DNA of 64,000 bases from NCBI GenBank assembly GCA_020632925.1, contig JACKER010000009.1, positions 248,001-312,000 of the forward strand, given 5' to 3'. The DNA comes from Alphaproteobacteria bacterium (GTDB taxonomy: Bacteria > Myxococcota_A > UBA796 > GCA-2862545). This document shows, piece by piece, positions 1-8,682 of this stretch. The stretch's first letter is position 1. Each line of letters opens with the position of its first letter. The position numbers were made by a program, and so were the translations under genes. Below the pieces are notes generated by a model. It saw only the letters and a list, made by a program, of their open reading frames with translations, was not told the DNA's origin and made no database searches.

Positions 1-329
1 TGGAAGTACCCGCCGTGCGTGGAGACCCCGAGGGGGTGGACGCCTCGGAGGAGCAGCGTGTCCAGCAGGCCGTCGATGCCGTGTACGTGGATCACGTCCG
101 CCCCACGGCACGCGCGCGCCAGGCCCAGCGCCGTGGGCCAGCGCTCGGACCCGAGCCGCCGCAGACGTACGACCTCGACCCCATCGAGCTCCTCGGCCCC
201 CGGCTCGCCCAGCGTCACGAGCCGCACGTCGTGTCCGCGGTCCACGAGCGCCCGCGACAGCCCGCCGACCACCGCCTCGAGTCCGCCCACCCGCGGCGGC
301 GCCGTCCGGCACACCTGGACGATCCGCAT
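1..329 (-). CDS. Glycosyltransferase family 4, N-terminal part (cut by window edge)
   Basis: Only the first ~109 codons are inside the window, reading from ATG at 329 leftwards off the edge. The N-terminus MRIVQV is followed by a G-G-L-E turn, a long helix ending in RGHDV and a strand LVTLGEP, then ADVIHVHG. This order (nucleotide-independent acceptor-side Rossmann fold with the glycine-rich loop and the conserved IHVH) is typical of the Glyco_transf_4 domain of GT-B, GT4 family enzymes, which transfer a sugar from a nucleotide-sugar donor in the cytoplasm, usually for polysaccharide or lipid glycan synthesis. The donor-binding C-terminal domain is not visible, so substrate cannot be proposed. 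The downstream exonuclease ends only two bases away, so the two are probably co-transcribed. Confidence 0.85.
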   Translation of the reverse strand, partial: MRIVQVCRTAPPRVGGLEAVVGGLSRALVDRGHDVRLVTLGEPGAEELDGVEVVRLRRLGSERWPTALGLARACRGADVIHVHGIDGLLDTLLLRGVHPLGVSTHGGYF

Positions 330-331
330 GG

Positions 332-1228
332 TCAGACCCTGGAGACCGCGTCCTCGGGGATCTCGTAGGTGCGGTCCCCGAGGGCCACGTGGCGGATGCG
401 GTCGAGCCGGAAGACCCGCTCGGCCTGACGCAGGTGGCAGTAGCCCTGGAGCCGAGGCAGCCGCAGGAACCACAGATCCACCTCGCGGCGGATGGTGCCC
501 CCGATCGGGTCGGAGGTGCTCTGCACGTCGAGCCACACGGACCGACGCTCCCGAAACGCGTCGCGGAGCACCTGCTGCTGCTGGAGGCGGAGCGGCGAGT
601 TGGGCGCGAGCGCGCCGATGAGGTCGTTCAGATCGCGGACCGTCACCTCGCCGTGCGGGTCGAGGAGCTCGGCCATCCGGTAGAACAGGTCGAAGCAGGC
701 CCGGGCGTCGGACAGCGCGCGGTGGACGCCGCGGAGCTCCACGCCGAGCTCGGCGCAGGCGTCCACGAGCCCGTTGCGCCGGAAGGCGAACAGGCGGCGG
801 GCCATCAGCAACGTGTCCAGCGTCACGGGCGGCGGCAGGACGACCGGGCTGCCGTCGAACTCGCGGTGGAGGAAGCCGAGGTCGAAGTCGACGTTGTGAG
901 CCACCACCACCACGTCGCGCAGGGCAGACACGACATCACCCGCGATCTCCGCGAAGATCGGTGCGCCGACGAGCATGTGCTCGCTGATGCCGTGGCACTT
1001 GCGGGCGCCCTCGGACATCGGCACGCCGGCATGGACGAGGGTCTGGAACTCCCGGTGCACCCGGCCGCCCTCCCCCGTGACGACGGCGATCTCGCAGACG
1101 CGATCCCCCTTGGGCGACAGCCCCGTCATCTCCAGGTCCAGCGCGGCGATGGGCGCCTCGCGCAGCGGGAGGGAGAACAGGTCCCGAGCAGGGCCACGAC
1201 GGGGATCCATCGCGCCGGGCCCGCTCAT
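332..1228 (-). CDS. DEDDh 3'-5' exonuclease fused to a C-terminal WYL domain
   Basis: 298 residues from ATG 1228, which overlaps the stop of the upstream TPR gene (ATGA). Residues ~25-180 form an exonuclease domain of the DnaQ/epsilon type: D31 and E33 in ALDLEMTG, D114 in AHNVDFD, and H169/D174 in VHRALSDA give the full DEDDh catalytic set. Residues ~220-295 look like a WYL domain (strand pattern with LWFLRLPRLQGY and ERVFRLDRIRHV), a fold that senses nucleic acid or nucleotide ligands in many regulators. Such a domain normally sits after a winged helix, not after a nuclease. I infer a cytoplasmic single-strand DNA or RNA exonuclease whose activity is gated by the WYL part. A DNA polymerase III epsilon role is unlikely because of the extra domain and the context. 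Confidence 0.8.
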   Translation of the reverse strand: MSGPGAMDPRRGPARDLFSLPLREAPIAALDLEMTGLSPKGDRVCEIAVVTGEGGRVHREFQTLVHAGVPMSEGARKCHGISEHMLVGAPIFAEIAGDVVSALRDVVVVAHNVDFDLGFLHREFDGSPVVLPPPVTLDTLLMARRLFAFRRNGLVDACAELGVELRGVHRALSDARACFDLFYRMAELLDPHGEVTVRDLNDLIGALAPNSPLRLQQQQVLRDAFRERRSVWLDVQSTSDPIGGTIRREVDLWFLRLPRLQGYCHLRQAERVFRLDRIRHVALGDRTYEIPEDAVSRV

Positions 1229-1986
1229 CGGCGAGGCGCGTGCCGTGCCCCGATGCGCGGCGCCTGCTGAGGAACCGGTCCGGCCGGCGTGGCCCCCTTG
1301 CGGCCCCGCATCACCGCCTGCTTCATCAGATCCTCGGGGAAGAACTGGAACCAGTTCTCGCCGAACGCCCCGGTGTCGATCTTCTTCTGGTTGGCGATCC
1401 GGGACTGCAGGTCCTTGAGGGCCTGGTGGTCCTTGTTGGCCTCGAGCCCCCGAGCGACGGTCTCCAACGCCTCCTTCCGGAGCCCGTCCCGCACCTGGAG
1501 CGTCGCCTGGATCTGGTACACCAGGATCTCGTTGGGCGCGGCGTCGGAGGCCTCGGCGAACCGCTTCCAGGCCTCGTCCTTGCGGCCCTGGCGGTAGTCG
1601 ATGGCGCCGAGGCAGACGAGCGCCGTCCAGTTGCGCCACTTCCCGGCTTCGAGCTTGGGACGCGCCGTGTCCCACTTCATCTGGAGGTAGTCCAGCAGGC
1701 CGACCTGGGCGTCGAGCTGGCCCGACAGCAGGAACTGCCACTTCCCGTGGCGCGCCTTCACGCCCTCGAGGAGGGCGACGGCCTCGTCGATCTTGCGCTG
1801 CTGGAGGAGCGGGCCGACCCCGGCGAGCTCGGCCTGCACGATCGTGTTCGTCCGACGGCCGAGCGCATAGAGCGTGCCCCCGACGACGATGAGGGCCGGG
1901 AGGACACCGGCGATGGGCGACAGCGCGGCCGCGGTGAGGCCGAACACCACGGTCCCCGCCGCGAGCGCCAGCAGGAGGTTGTACAC
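1225..1986 (-). CDS. Membrane-anchored TPR-like protein
   Basis: 253 residues, GTG start at 1986. Two hydrophobic helices at residues ~3-22 and ~25-43 form an N-terminal membrane hairpin. The rest is an alpha-helical repeat region (pairs such as GQLDAQVGLLDYLQMKWDTA, CLGAIDYRQGRKDEAWKRFAEA and ALETVARGLEANKDHQAL) typical of degenerate TPRs, so a scaffold or assembly role is likely. The tail after residue ~210 is basic and proline-rich. The stop overlaps the exonuclease start by four bases, and the upstream lipoprotein stops one base before this start, so these three genes form an operon. No enzymatic motif is seen. Confidence 0.7.
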   Translation of the reverse strand: MYNLLLALAAGTVVFGLTAAALSPIAGVLPALIVVGGTLYALGRRTNTIVQAELAGVGPLLQQRKIDEAVALLEGVKARHGKWQFLLSGQLDAQVGLLDYLQMKWDTARPKLEAGKWRNWTALVCLGAIDYRQGRKDEAWKRFAEASDAAPNEILVYQIQATLQVRDGLRKEALETVARGLEANKDHQALKDLQSRIANQKKIDTGAFGENWFQFFPEDLMKQAVMRGRKGATPAGPVPQQAPRIGARHAPRR

Positions 1987-1987
1987 G

Positions 1988-2470
1988 TCAGAGCGTTCCG
2001 AAGACCTGGACGACCATCGAGCCGTCGCCCTTCGTCACGCCGTCCGCCTGGGTCCAGACCTCCTCGACCTCCCAGACGCCCTCGAGGTACCCGTTCCAGG
2101 TCTGCATGTCGGCATACAGCGCGAAGGCGTGCTTGCTGCCGTCCTCACCGAAGTAGTCCGCGACCGTGTTGAAGCTGAAGTTGCCGCACTCGCTGCTGCT
2201 CCAGCGACCGTTCCCGACGGAGGCCTGCCCGTCGATCGTCACGGTGACGGCGGCCTCGTCCTGATCGGCGGCCCACGCGAGCACCAGATCGTGCGCGCCG
2301 TTCATGGGCGAGGTGGTGGCGGGATAGGTCGGGTCGATCAGCCCGTCACCCCACTCGCTGATGTGCGCCTGGTAGTGCCAGAGGCTCGAGTTGAGCACCG
2401 ACGGCCGCGGACACGACTCGGCGCAGCCGACGGAGAGGGTCGCGATGGCGAAGAAGAGGACGGTACGCAT
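1988..2470 (-). CDS. Small secreted lipoprotein, unknown function
   Basis: 160 residues from ATG 2470. The first 16 residues are a lipoprotein signal peptide with the lipobox LSVGC, so C16 would be lipidated. The mature part is beta-rich, with many Trp, Asn, Asp and Gly residues, and contains few charged helices. The final strands contain WEVEEVWT and VVQVFGTL. It resembles small jelly-roll or lipocalin-like envelope lipoproteins but I recognise no family. It heads the operon with the TPR protein and the exonuclease. The divergent queG start lies only 26 bases away, so the promoters must overlap. Confidence 0.65.
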   Translation of the reverse strand: MRTVLFFAIATLSVGCAESCPRPSVLNSSLWHYQAHISEWGDGLIDPTYPATTSPMNGAHDLVLAWAADQDEAAVTVTIDGQASVGNGRWSSSECGNFSFNTVADYFGEDGSKHAFALYADMQTWNGYLEGVWEVEEVWTQADGVTKGDGSMVVQVFGTL

Positions 2471-2496
2471 GGCGATGCAGGGTAACCCGAAGCGGG

Positions 2497-3606
2497 GTGC
2501 GAGTGGGCGCTGAGCGCCGCCTCGGGAACGACGAGCTGCGCGAGCTGGCGCTGTCCGTCGGCTTCCACGACGTGCGCGTGACGCGCGTGCGCACCACGCC
2601 GCGTGGCGAGGCGCTGGATCGGTGGTTGGCGCGGGGTGATCACGCCGATCTCCACTGGCTCGCGCGCGGGCGCGACGTGCGCCTCGATCCCCGGGTCCGA
2701 CACGCCTGGGCGCGCACCGCCGTGGTCGTCGCGGTCCACCACCACCACCGCGTCCCCGACGACCCCGGAGGACGCACCGGGCGCGTGGCCCGCTACGCCT
2801 GGGGCCGCGACTACCACAACCTGCTCGGCAAGCGGCTGCGCAAGCTCAAGGCGCGCCTGGGCGAGCTCGGGGTGCGGTCGTGGGGAGGCGTGGACACCGC
2901 CCCGATCGTCGAGCGGTCGTGGGCCGAAGCGGCCGGTCTGGGAGCCGTCGGGAAGAACACCACGCTGCTGGTCCCCGGACGCGGGAGCTTCCTGCTGCTC
3001 GGGGTGCTCTTCCTCGACGCCGACCTCGAGCCCGATCCGGCCTCCACGCGCGATCCGTGCCGTACCTGCGTCCGATGCCTGCGGGCCTGCCCGACGGACG
3101 CGCTGCCCGAGCCGCACCGCCTGCGCACCGACGCCTGCATCTCCTACTGGACGATCGAGGCGCGTGGGCTCCCGCCGCGCGCGCTGAGGTCCAACTTCGG
3201 TCGGTGGTTCTTCGGCTGCGACGTCTGCCAGGAGGTCTGCCCGCACGCGCACGACCCCGACGATCCCGACGAGGACGACCTCCTCCCCCGCCACGCCTGG
3301 GTCGATCTGGACGACGTGGTCGCGTCCTCCGACGACGACCTGCTCCGTCGCTTCGAGGGGACCCCGCTGCGGCGTCCCGGCGCGGCCGGACTCAAGCGCA
3401 ACGCATTGCTGGTGCTCGCGAACCTCGGCGACCCCGGCGCGGTCCCCGTGATCCGAAGACACGCGCTCGCCCACCCCGAGCCCGTCGTCCGCGCCGCCGG
3501 GGTGTGGGCGCTCCGGTCGTTGGGCGAGCGGATCGCGCTTCCCACCGAGACGGATCCCCTGGTGCGCGGTGAGCTCGACGCCGAGGACGCCGTCCGCGCG
3601 CGTTGA
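2497..3606 (+). CDS. queG: Epoxyqueuosine reductase QueG
   Basis: 369 residues. QueG reduces epoxyqueuosine to queuosine in the wobble base of tRNAs with GUN anticodons, using cobalamin and two [4Fe-4S] clusters. The catalytic region WGGVDTAPIVERSWAE contains the proton-donor Asp (D133). The clusters are built from C188, C191, C194, C198 (CRTCVRCLRACP) and C214, C241, C244, C248 (CDVCQEVCP). HEAT-like helices close the protein (LKRNALLVLANLGDP and following), as in full-length QueG. The start is uncertain: GTG 2497 is used here, but GTG 2503 is equally possible and neither has a clear ribosome site. Confidence 0.93.
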   Translation: MRVGAERRLGNDELRELALSVGFHDVRVTRVRTTPRGEALDRWLARGDHADLHWLARGRDVRLDPRVRHAWARTAVVVAVHHHHRVPDDPGGRTGRVARYAWGRDYHNLLGKRLRKLKARLGELGVRSWGGVDTAPIVERSWAEAAGLGAVGKNTTLLVPGRGSFLLLGVLFLDADLEPDPASTRDPCRTCVRCLRACPTDALPEPHRLRTDACISYWTIEARGLPPRALRSNFGRWFFGCDVCQEVCPHAHDPDDPDEDDLLPRHAWVDLDDVVASSDDDLLRRFEGTPLRRPGAAGLKRNALLVLANLGDPGAVPVIRRHALAHPEPVVRAAGVWALRSLGERIALPTETDPLVRGELDAEDAVRAR

Positions 3607-3623
3607 CGGCGACCGAGGCGCAC

Positions 3624-3629
3624 GCTACC
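3624..3629 (+). promoter_or_regulatory. Possible -10 hexamer upstream of the PfkB kinase
   Basis: GCTACC, 47 bases ahead of the ATG. It matches the GCTA-type hexamers found upstream of several other first genes in the window. No convincing -35 is visible. Confidence 0.25.
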
Positions 3630-3676
3630 TCCGCGAGCCGGCTCGCACGCGGCGCGCCGAGTGGTTGGGAGGACCG

Positions 3677-4681
3677 ATGCAGTGGGACGTCGCGGGGCTC
3701 GGCAACGCCCTCATGGACGCGCTCGTGGTTCTCGACGACGACGCGCTGATCGACGAGCTGGGCCTGATCCGCGGGACGATGCACCCGGTGGAGCACGACC
3801 GCTGGACCGAGGTCTACGAGCGGGTCCAGACGCACGGCGTCGTGTTCGACAGCGGCGGTAGCTGCGCCAACTCGGTCGCCACCGTCGGCCGCCTCGGCGG
3901 CAACGCGGTCTACGCGGGTCAGGTGGGCGACGACCAGATGGGGCGGCTCTACGCCTCGCTGATGGAGAAGGCCTGCGGCACGCACCGGCTCCGGTTCACG
4001 AAGGCCGCTCCGACCGGCAAGTGCCTGTCGATCATCGCCAAGCGCGACGCCGAGCGCACCATGCTGACCGACCTGGGTGCTGCCGTCCGCCTCCCCGAGC
4101 TCGGGGACTACCGGGCGGAGCTGCAGCGGACGAAGATCGGCCACTTCACGGGGTACACCCTGCTCGACGGGCCGATGCGGGAGGTCGCGCTCGACGCCGT
4201 GCGCACCGTGTCCGAGGCGGGTGGCCTGGTCTCGCTGGACGTGGCCGACCCGTTCGTCTGCAAGCTCATCGCGCCCCTCCTGTGGGAGGTCCTCGAGGCG
4301 TACACCGACATCGCCTTCCTCAACGCCGACGAGGCCCGCGCGCTGGCGGACTGCGAGGACCCGATCGAGGCCGCCACCATCGTCCACGAGCGGGCGCGCG
4401 TGCGGACGGTCGCGGTGAAGCTCGGCAGCCAGGGCTCGATGGTCGTGCACGATGGCGAGCGGTACCGCGTGCCGGCCTACCTGGTGAAGGCGATCGACAC
4501 GACGGGCGCGGGCGACGCGTACGCCGGCGGCTTCCTCTTCGGCCTGGTCAACGGCTTCCCGATCGACCGCTGCGCCCGGCTGGGTTCCGCCACGGCGTCG
4601 CTGGCGGTCAGCCAGATCGGCGCCGTGGTCAAGGACATGGACGCCCTCGCCGAGGCGATCCGCCGCAGCGAGAACGGCTGA
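3677..4681 (+). CDS. PfkB-family carbohydrate/adenosine kinase
   Basis: 334 residues from ATG 3677, preceded by GGGAGG (3667-3672) four bases upstream; upstream in-frame codons lack this support. The ribokinase-like fold shows the first signature around residues 59-75 (GGSCANSVATVGRLGG) and the second, DTTGAGDAYAGGF, with the catalytic Asp near residue 279. The N-terminus (GLGNALMDALV) and the region GKCLSIIAKRDAERTML, which acts as the lid and substrate site, resemble the adenosine kinase-like subgroup, whose members phosphorylate adenosine or related nucleosides/sugars with ATP. Substrate is not decidable by eye. A palindromic terminator-like element follows and is shared with the convergent trxB. 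Confidence 0.88.
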   Translation: MQWDVAGLGNALMDALVVLDDDALIDELGLIRGTMHPVEHDRWTEVYERVQTHGVVFDSGGSCANSVATVGRLGGNAVYAGQVGDDQMGRLYASLMEKACGTHRLRFTKAAPTGKCLSIIAKRDAERTMLTDLGAAVRLPELGDYRAELQRTKIGHFTGYTLLDGPMREVALDAVRTVSEAGGLVSLDVADPFVCKLIAPLLWEVLEAYTDIAFLNADEARALADCEDPIEAATIVHERARVRTVAVKLGSQGSMVVHDGERYRVPAYLVKAIDTTGAGDAYAGGFLFGLVNGFPIDRCARLGSATASLAVSQIGAVVKDMDALAEAIRRSENG

Positions 4682-4684
4682 TCC

Positions 4685-4726
4685 GAGGTCCGCTCGGCCC
4701 CACAGGGTGAGGCCGCCGGAGACCTC
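4685..4726. terminator. Bidirectional terminator-like hairpin between pfkB-type kinase and trxB
   Basis: Outer arms GAGGTC (4685-4690) and GACCTC (4721-4726), inner arms CGGCC (4695-4699) and GGCCG (4711-4715). It fills the whole 45-base gap between two convergent stop codons. There is no U-tract on either side. Confidence 0.45.
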
Positions 4727-5647
4727 TCAGTGTTCGCCGAGCCAGCGCTCGCAGTCGATGGCGGCCATGCAGCCGCTGCCGGCCGCCGTCACGGCCTGCC
4801 GGTACACGTGGTCCTGCACGTCGCCGCACGCGAACACGCCCTCGATGCTCGTCAGGCTCCGGCCCGGCGTCGCCACGAGGTACCCGTTCTCGTCGGTCTG
4901 CAGCTGGCCCTTCAGGAAGGCGGTGTTCGGGGTGTGCCCGATCGCGAGGAACAGCCCGTCGCAGTCGAAGTCGCGCTCCTCACCGGTGCGGGTGTCCTTC
5001 AGCCGGACGCCGGTCACCTTGTCGGCGCCGTGCACGTCGGAGACCGTGGAGTGCCACGCGAACTTGATCTTCGGGTTCGCGTGGGCCCGGTCCTGCATGA
5101 TCTTGCTGGCGCGCAGCTCGTCGCGGCGGACGACCAGCGTGACCTCGGACGCGAACTTCGTGAGGAAGGTCGCCTCCTCCATCGCGGAGTCACCGCCGCC
5201 GACGACCACGACCTTCTTGTTCTGGAAGAAGAACCCGTCGCAGGTGGCGCAGGCGCTCACGCCGCGGCCGCGCAGGCGGGTCTCGTTGTCGAGCCCGAGG
5301 TACCGCGCGGTGGCGCCGGTCGCGATGACGAGCGCCTCGTAGCTGACGGGGTCGCCGTACGACGGCTTCACCACGAACGGCCGCTTGGACAGGTCCACCC
5401 CGGAGATCTCGTCGGTGACGAACACGGCGCCGAAGCGCTCGCACTGCTTGCGCATGCGCTCCATGAGCTCGGGACCCATGATGCCTTCGGGGAAGCCCGG
5501 GTAGTTGTCGACCTCGGTGGTGATGGTGAGCTGGCCACCGGGCTGCATCCCCTCGTAGACGACGGGAGGGAGGTGGGCGCGAGACAGGTAGAGGGCGGCG
5601 GTCAGGCCGGCGGGGCCGGAGCCGAGGACGGCGACGCGAGCGGTCAT
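4727..5647 (-). CDS. trxB: Thioredoxin reductase
   Basis: 306 residues, the normal bacterial length. ATG 5647 follows GGAGGTCCCC. Residues 8-15 give the FAD-binding GSGPAGL motif, CATC (C133-C136) is the redox-active disulfide, and VVVGGGDSAMEEA (~147-159) is the NADPH-binding Rossmann motif. The C-terminal GVFACGDV is the second FAD contact. The enzyme passes electrons from NADPH to thioredoxin in the cytoplasm. It stands alone, convergent with the kinase and downstream of the rhomboid gene by 24 bases. Confidence 0.95.
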   Translation of the reverse strand: MTARVAVLGSGPAGLTAALYLSRAHLPPVVYEGMQPGGQLTITTEVDNYPGFPEGIMGPELMERMRKQCERFGAVFVTDEISGVDLSKRPFVVKPSYGDPVSYEALVIATGATARYLGLDNETRLRGRGVSACATCDGFFFQNKKVVVVGGGDSAMEEATFLTKFASEVTLVVRRDELRASKIMQDRAHANPKIKFAWHSTVSDVHGADKVTGVRLKDTRTGEERDFDCDGLFLAIGHTPNTAFLKGQLQTDENGYLVATPGRSLTSIEGVFACGDVQDHVYRQAVTAAGSGCMAAIDCERWLGEH

Positions 5648-5671
5648 GGGGACCTCCAGGAGGCGATCGAC

Positions 5672-7822
5672 TTATGGCGTCCCGCGCTCGTCGGCGACCT
5701 CGGACGAGAGCCAGTCGCGCTGCGCCGAGGCCGCGTCGAGGAGCCGCCGATCGGGCCAGGTGGGCGCCTCGGGAGCGCCGTCCAACGCCCGCAGCAGCTC
5801 CGCCACGGCCCTCCGCCGTTCCTCGATCGCGCTGTCCTCGGCCCACTCCCCGCTCGCCAGGACCACGAGGTCGTCCAGCGCCCCGCGGTCGCGCGCCTCG
5901 ACACCACGGGCGGCACGCGTCAGCAGCGCGTCGTGCTCCTCTCGCAGACGCACCGCCTCGGCGGAGATCGTGGCGAGATCGAGCCCGAGCGCCAGGCGCT
6001 GTGCGATCGCGGCGTCCGGTCGCTCCTGGCGGGTGAGCGGATCGACGCGCAGCGCCCAGGGGCGTCCCAACGGATCCAACGTGCGGGTCATGCCCCGAGC
6101 CCGGCGAGCGCGACCCAGGCTCCGCTCCCCCGGCCAGCGCTCCCACGCCAGCTCCAGCACGGCCCGCGCCTCCCACGGACGCCCGGCGGCATCCATCGCG
6201 TCGGCCAGCGCGGACAGCACCGACGGGTCGTCCGCGGCGACCAGCGCCCGCGACCACCAGGCCTCCGGCGCGGACACCGCCGCCCCAGCGGCCGCGAGGG
6301 TGCGCAACATCGCCACGAGGCGCTCGGGCTCCCGCGCGCGCTCTCCGCGCAGGACCTCGTCGTGGAGCGCCAGAGCGCGCTCGACCTCCCCCACGCCGGC
6401 CAACGCCAGCGCGTAGTCCTCGCGCGAACGTGTCGTCGGGCGCTCGAACGCCTCCGCGGCCCGAACGAGCTCCTCCGGATCGGACCAGACGACGCTGGCG
6501 AGCAGCCGGTCGCGCAGCGGGGCGAGCGAGGACGCGCGACGCTCCTCGACCTGCCAGGCGACCTCCAGCACGTGGTTGCCGCGCACGGCGCCCCACCACT
6601 CGAGCAGCAGCGGCTCGCCGGCGCGCGTCACCCTCGCCACGACGTGCAGCCCCGGCCACCCGGCGATCGAGGTCGGCTCGGGCTCGTCGATCACGACCTG
6701 CGGCCAGTCCTCCCGCAGGGCGACGGCGAGATCCTCGACCCGCGGCGTCGCGTCCTCCAGGAAGGTCGCCGACACGTCGGTCCGAGCGCCGAAGCACCGG
6801 TCGCCCGCAGGCGAGCACCAGCTGGACCGCAGCGCCAGCCCGCGTCCGCTCCGCCAGCCGGCCGGCACGTCGTGGGCGAGCTCGCGATGCTCGGGGAACA
6901 CCACCTCGGTCCGTTGCCGCGCCGTGCGGGATCGGGCCACGATCACGTCGACCAGGGGCTCGATCCGCGGACCCAGCGCCCCGAGGGCCAGCCAGAGGCC
7001 GACCGACACGGCGCCCAGCACCGCCCACACGCGGCGGTTCCAGCCGGGCGTGCGCTCGAGCGTCGGCGGGTCCAGCAACATGCCGAGCAGGCCGCCCGAG
7101 ACGATGCCGCCGAAGTGACACCAGTTGTCCACGCCCTGGTTGCGCAGCCCCGACCAGAACATGAGCACCAGGTACGGCAACATCACGACGCCGAAGCCGC
7201 GGGAGAGGCGGCCGCGCAGCAGATCCGACCGCACCAGGCCGAAGGTGGTCGCGGCGGCGACCAGGCCGAACACGCCGCCCGAAGCGCCGAGCGACGGGGT
7301 CCACGGCGACCCGAACATCGAGAACGCGGACCCCACCAGCACCGCGAAGGCGTAGAGCACGGCGACCTGGACCCGACCGAGCGTCCGCTCCAGGTTCCAC
7401 CCGACGTAGGCCAGCCACATCATGTTGAGGGCGAGGTGCATCCAGTCCACCTGGAGCAGCCCCATGCTCAACATGCGCCACAGCTCGTGGTCCTCGAGGA
7501 TCTCGGGCGTGAAGCTCGTGAAGTGGTCGACGAGCGGCCCGCGCACCTCCGGTAGCCGCGCCCACCAGAAGATGCGGACCTGGACGCCGACCAGCAGGGC
7601 GGTGAGGATCGGAGCGCTTCCGGTGGCGGCGAGCCAGGCGCGATGGGCGTCGTCGCGCAGCGACCGGTACATCTCGAGCTCACCGGCGGGCCGGAACGCC
7701 TCCCCGGTCACGGGCGGGAAGCGGACGAGCGCGTCCGGCGCCACGCGCCCGGACCGGACCATCTCCTCCCACTGGTCGAAGGACCAGGTCTGCACCTGGT
7801 CCCCGAGCCGAACCTGGATCAA
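5672..7822 (-). CDS. Rhomboid-family intramembrane serine protease with N-terminal GYF-like and long C-terminal helical domain
   Basis: 716 residues, TTG start at 7822 with GGGGA five bases ahead. Residues 1-55 (VQTWSFDQWEEMVRSGRV) resemble the small GYF_2/DUF4339-type domain often put in front of membrane modules. Residues ~70-290 form a six- or seven-helix rhomboid core: HLALN at 129-133, catalytic Ser181 in GASGG and catalytic His236 in CHFGG, so the dyad is intact. Residues ~300-716 are soluble and helical, with TPR-like stretches (ALALAGVGEVERALALHDEV). Rhomboids cut transmembrane segments of substrate proteins. The TPR tail could select substrates, which is inference. It lies upstream of trxB in the same direction. 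Confidence 0.87.
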   Translation of the reverse strand: MIQVRLGDQVQTWSFDQWEEMVRSGRVAPDALVRFPPVTGEAFRPAGELEMYRSLRDDAHRAWLAATGSAPILTALLVGVQVRIFWWARLPEVRGPLVDHFTSFTPEILEDHELWRMLSMGLLQVDWMHLALNMMWLAYVGWNLERTLGRVQVAVLYAFAVLVGSAFSMFGSPWTPSLGASGGVFGLVAAATTFGLVRSDLLRGRLSRGFGVVMLPYLVLMFWSGLRNQGVDNWCHFGGIVSGGLLGMLLDPPTLERTPGWNRRVWAVLGAVSVGLWLALGALGPRIEPLVDVIVARSRTARQRTEVVFPEHRELAHDVPAGWRSGRGLALRSSWCSPAGDRCFGARTDVSATFLEDATPRVEDLAVALREDWPQVVIDEPEPTSIAGWPGLHVVARVTRAGEPLLLEWWGAVRGNHVLEVAWQVEERRASSLAPLRDRLLASVVWSDPEELVRAAEAFERPTTRSREDYALALAGVGEVERALALHDEVLRGERAREPERLVAMLRTLAAAGAAVSAPEAWWSRALVAADDPSVLSALADAMDAAGRPWEARAVLELAWERWPGERSLGRARRARGMTRTLDPLGRPWALRVDPLTRQERPDAAIAQRLALGLDLATISAEAVRLREEHDALLTRAARGVEARDRGALDDLVVLASGEWAEDSAIEERRRAVAELLRALDGAPEAPTWPDRRLLDAASAQRDWLSSEVADERGTP

Positions 7823-7894
7823 CGCGTCCCCATCGGTGATGCCGACGGCAATGTACCCCTCGCCGACACGTTACGCCGTTCGGTGGAGGTCCCC

Positions 7895-8527
7895 GTGGAG
7901 CGTGCCCGTCTGGCGGAGGTCGTGCGGGTGTTGCCGTTGTTCCCGTTGGCGCGGACCGTGCTGATGCCGGGCAGCCTGCTGCCGCTGCACGTCTTCGAGC
8001 CGCGGTACCGGGCGCTGGTCCAGCACTGCCTGGACGGGGATCGCGTGATGGGCATCGCCACCCTCGACGTCCGACGTCCGCCCGACCCCGTCGCTCCCGC
8101 GCTGCACGAGCAGATCGGCCTGGGCGAGATCGTCTCCCACCAACCCTTCCCCGACGGTCGCTGCAACATCGTCCTGCAGCACGTCGGTACCGGCCAGCTC
8201 CGACGCGAGCTGGCATCGCCGCACCCGTTCCGGCTCGCCGAGTGCGAGCTGATGGACGAGCCGGTCCAGGGCACGGCGGAGGCGCTGCGCGACCTGCGGT
8301 TCCTGGTCCTGCAGCTGTCCACCCAGATCCCGGAGTCCTCGGCCGAGGGTCGGCGGCTGGTGGAGCTGCCGGAGATGGAGCTGCCCGACTCCCTCGCCCG
8401 CAGGCTGCTCACCGACCCGGAGGACCAGCGCCGCTACCTCGGCGCGCCCCCTTCCCATCGCGTGGCGATGGTGAGCGACCGGCTCGCCGCGTTCCTGGTC
8501 TCCGCGCCACCCGTCGGGTCCGCCTGA
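7895..8527 (+). CDS. LON substrate-binding-domain protein
   Basis: 210 residues. GTG 7895 is chosen because GGAGG (7885-7889) is five bases upstream. The N-terminus VLPLFPLARTVLMPGSLLPLHVFEPRYRALV is split over a pattern typical of the Lon N-terminal domain (PUA-like): PLFPL, LPLHVFEPRY, then a beta segment GLGEIVSHQPFPDGRCNIVLQ. The ATPase and protease parts of Lon are absent. Stand-alone LON proteins of ~200 residues are widespread and are thought to bind unfolded protein or act as adaptors; function is unproven. The gene is divergent from the rhomboid gene. Confidence 0.82.
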   Translation: MERARLAEVVRVLPLFPLARTVLMPGSLLPLHVFEPRYRALVQHCLDGDRVMGIATLDVRRPPDPVAPALHEQIGLGEIVSHQPFPDGRCNIVLQHVGTGQLRRELASPHPFRLAECELMDEPVQGTAEALRDLRFLVLQLSTQIPESSAEGRRLVELPEMELPDSLARRLLTDPEDQRRYLGAPPSHRVAMVSDRLAAFLVSAPPVGSA

Positions 8528-8660
8528 CGGCGCAGAGCGACATGTCGGACGTGACGGGGTCTCACGACCGATGGCGTTGTGAAGCCGAGGAAGCACGGAG
8601 GGACGAGGTCGCGTGGACCTGACCTGATGTGCCGCCCCTGCACCCGACGAGCCGCATGAT

Positions 8661-8679
8661 GTACGGTGATGGACCGTAC
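8661..8679. repeat. Perfect inverted repeat upstream of the PP2C gene
   Basis: GTACGGT (8661-8667) and ACCGTAC (8673-8679) separated by GATGG. The centre lies about 40 bases before the TTG start and immediately upstream of the possible -10 hexamer, where a dimeric repressor or activator would bind. Could also fold as a 5' UTR hairpin if transcription starts further upstream. Confidence 0.5.
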
Positions 8680-8682
8680 GAT

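Noticed and set aside
4730..7555. A 941-codon plus-strand frame
   Set aside because: Antisense to trxB and the rhomboid gene, both supported by intact active sites. Composition typical of GC-rich shadow frames.
8542..8634. Possible small gene before the PP2C gene
   Set aside because: Short frames exist but none has a ribosome site and coding-like codon use; the region is treated as 5' non-coding.
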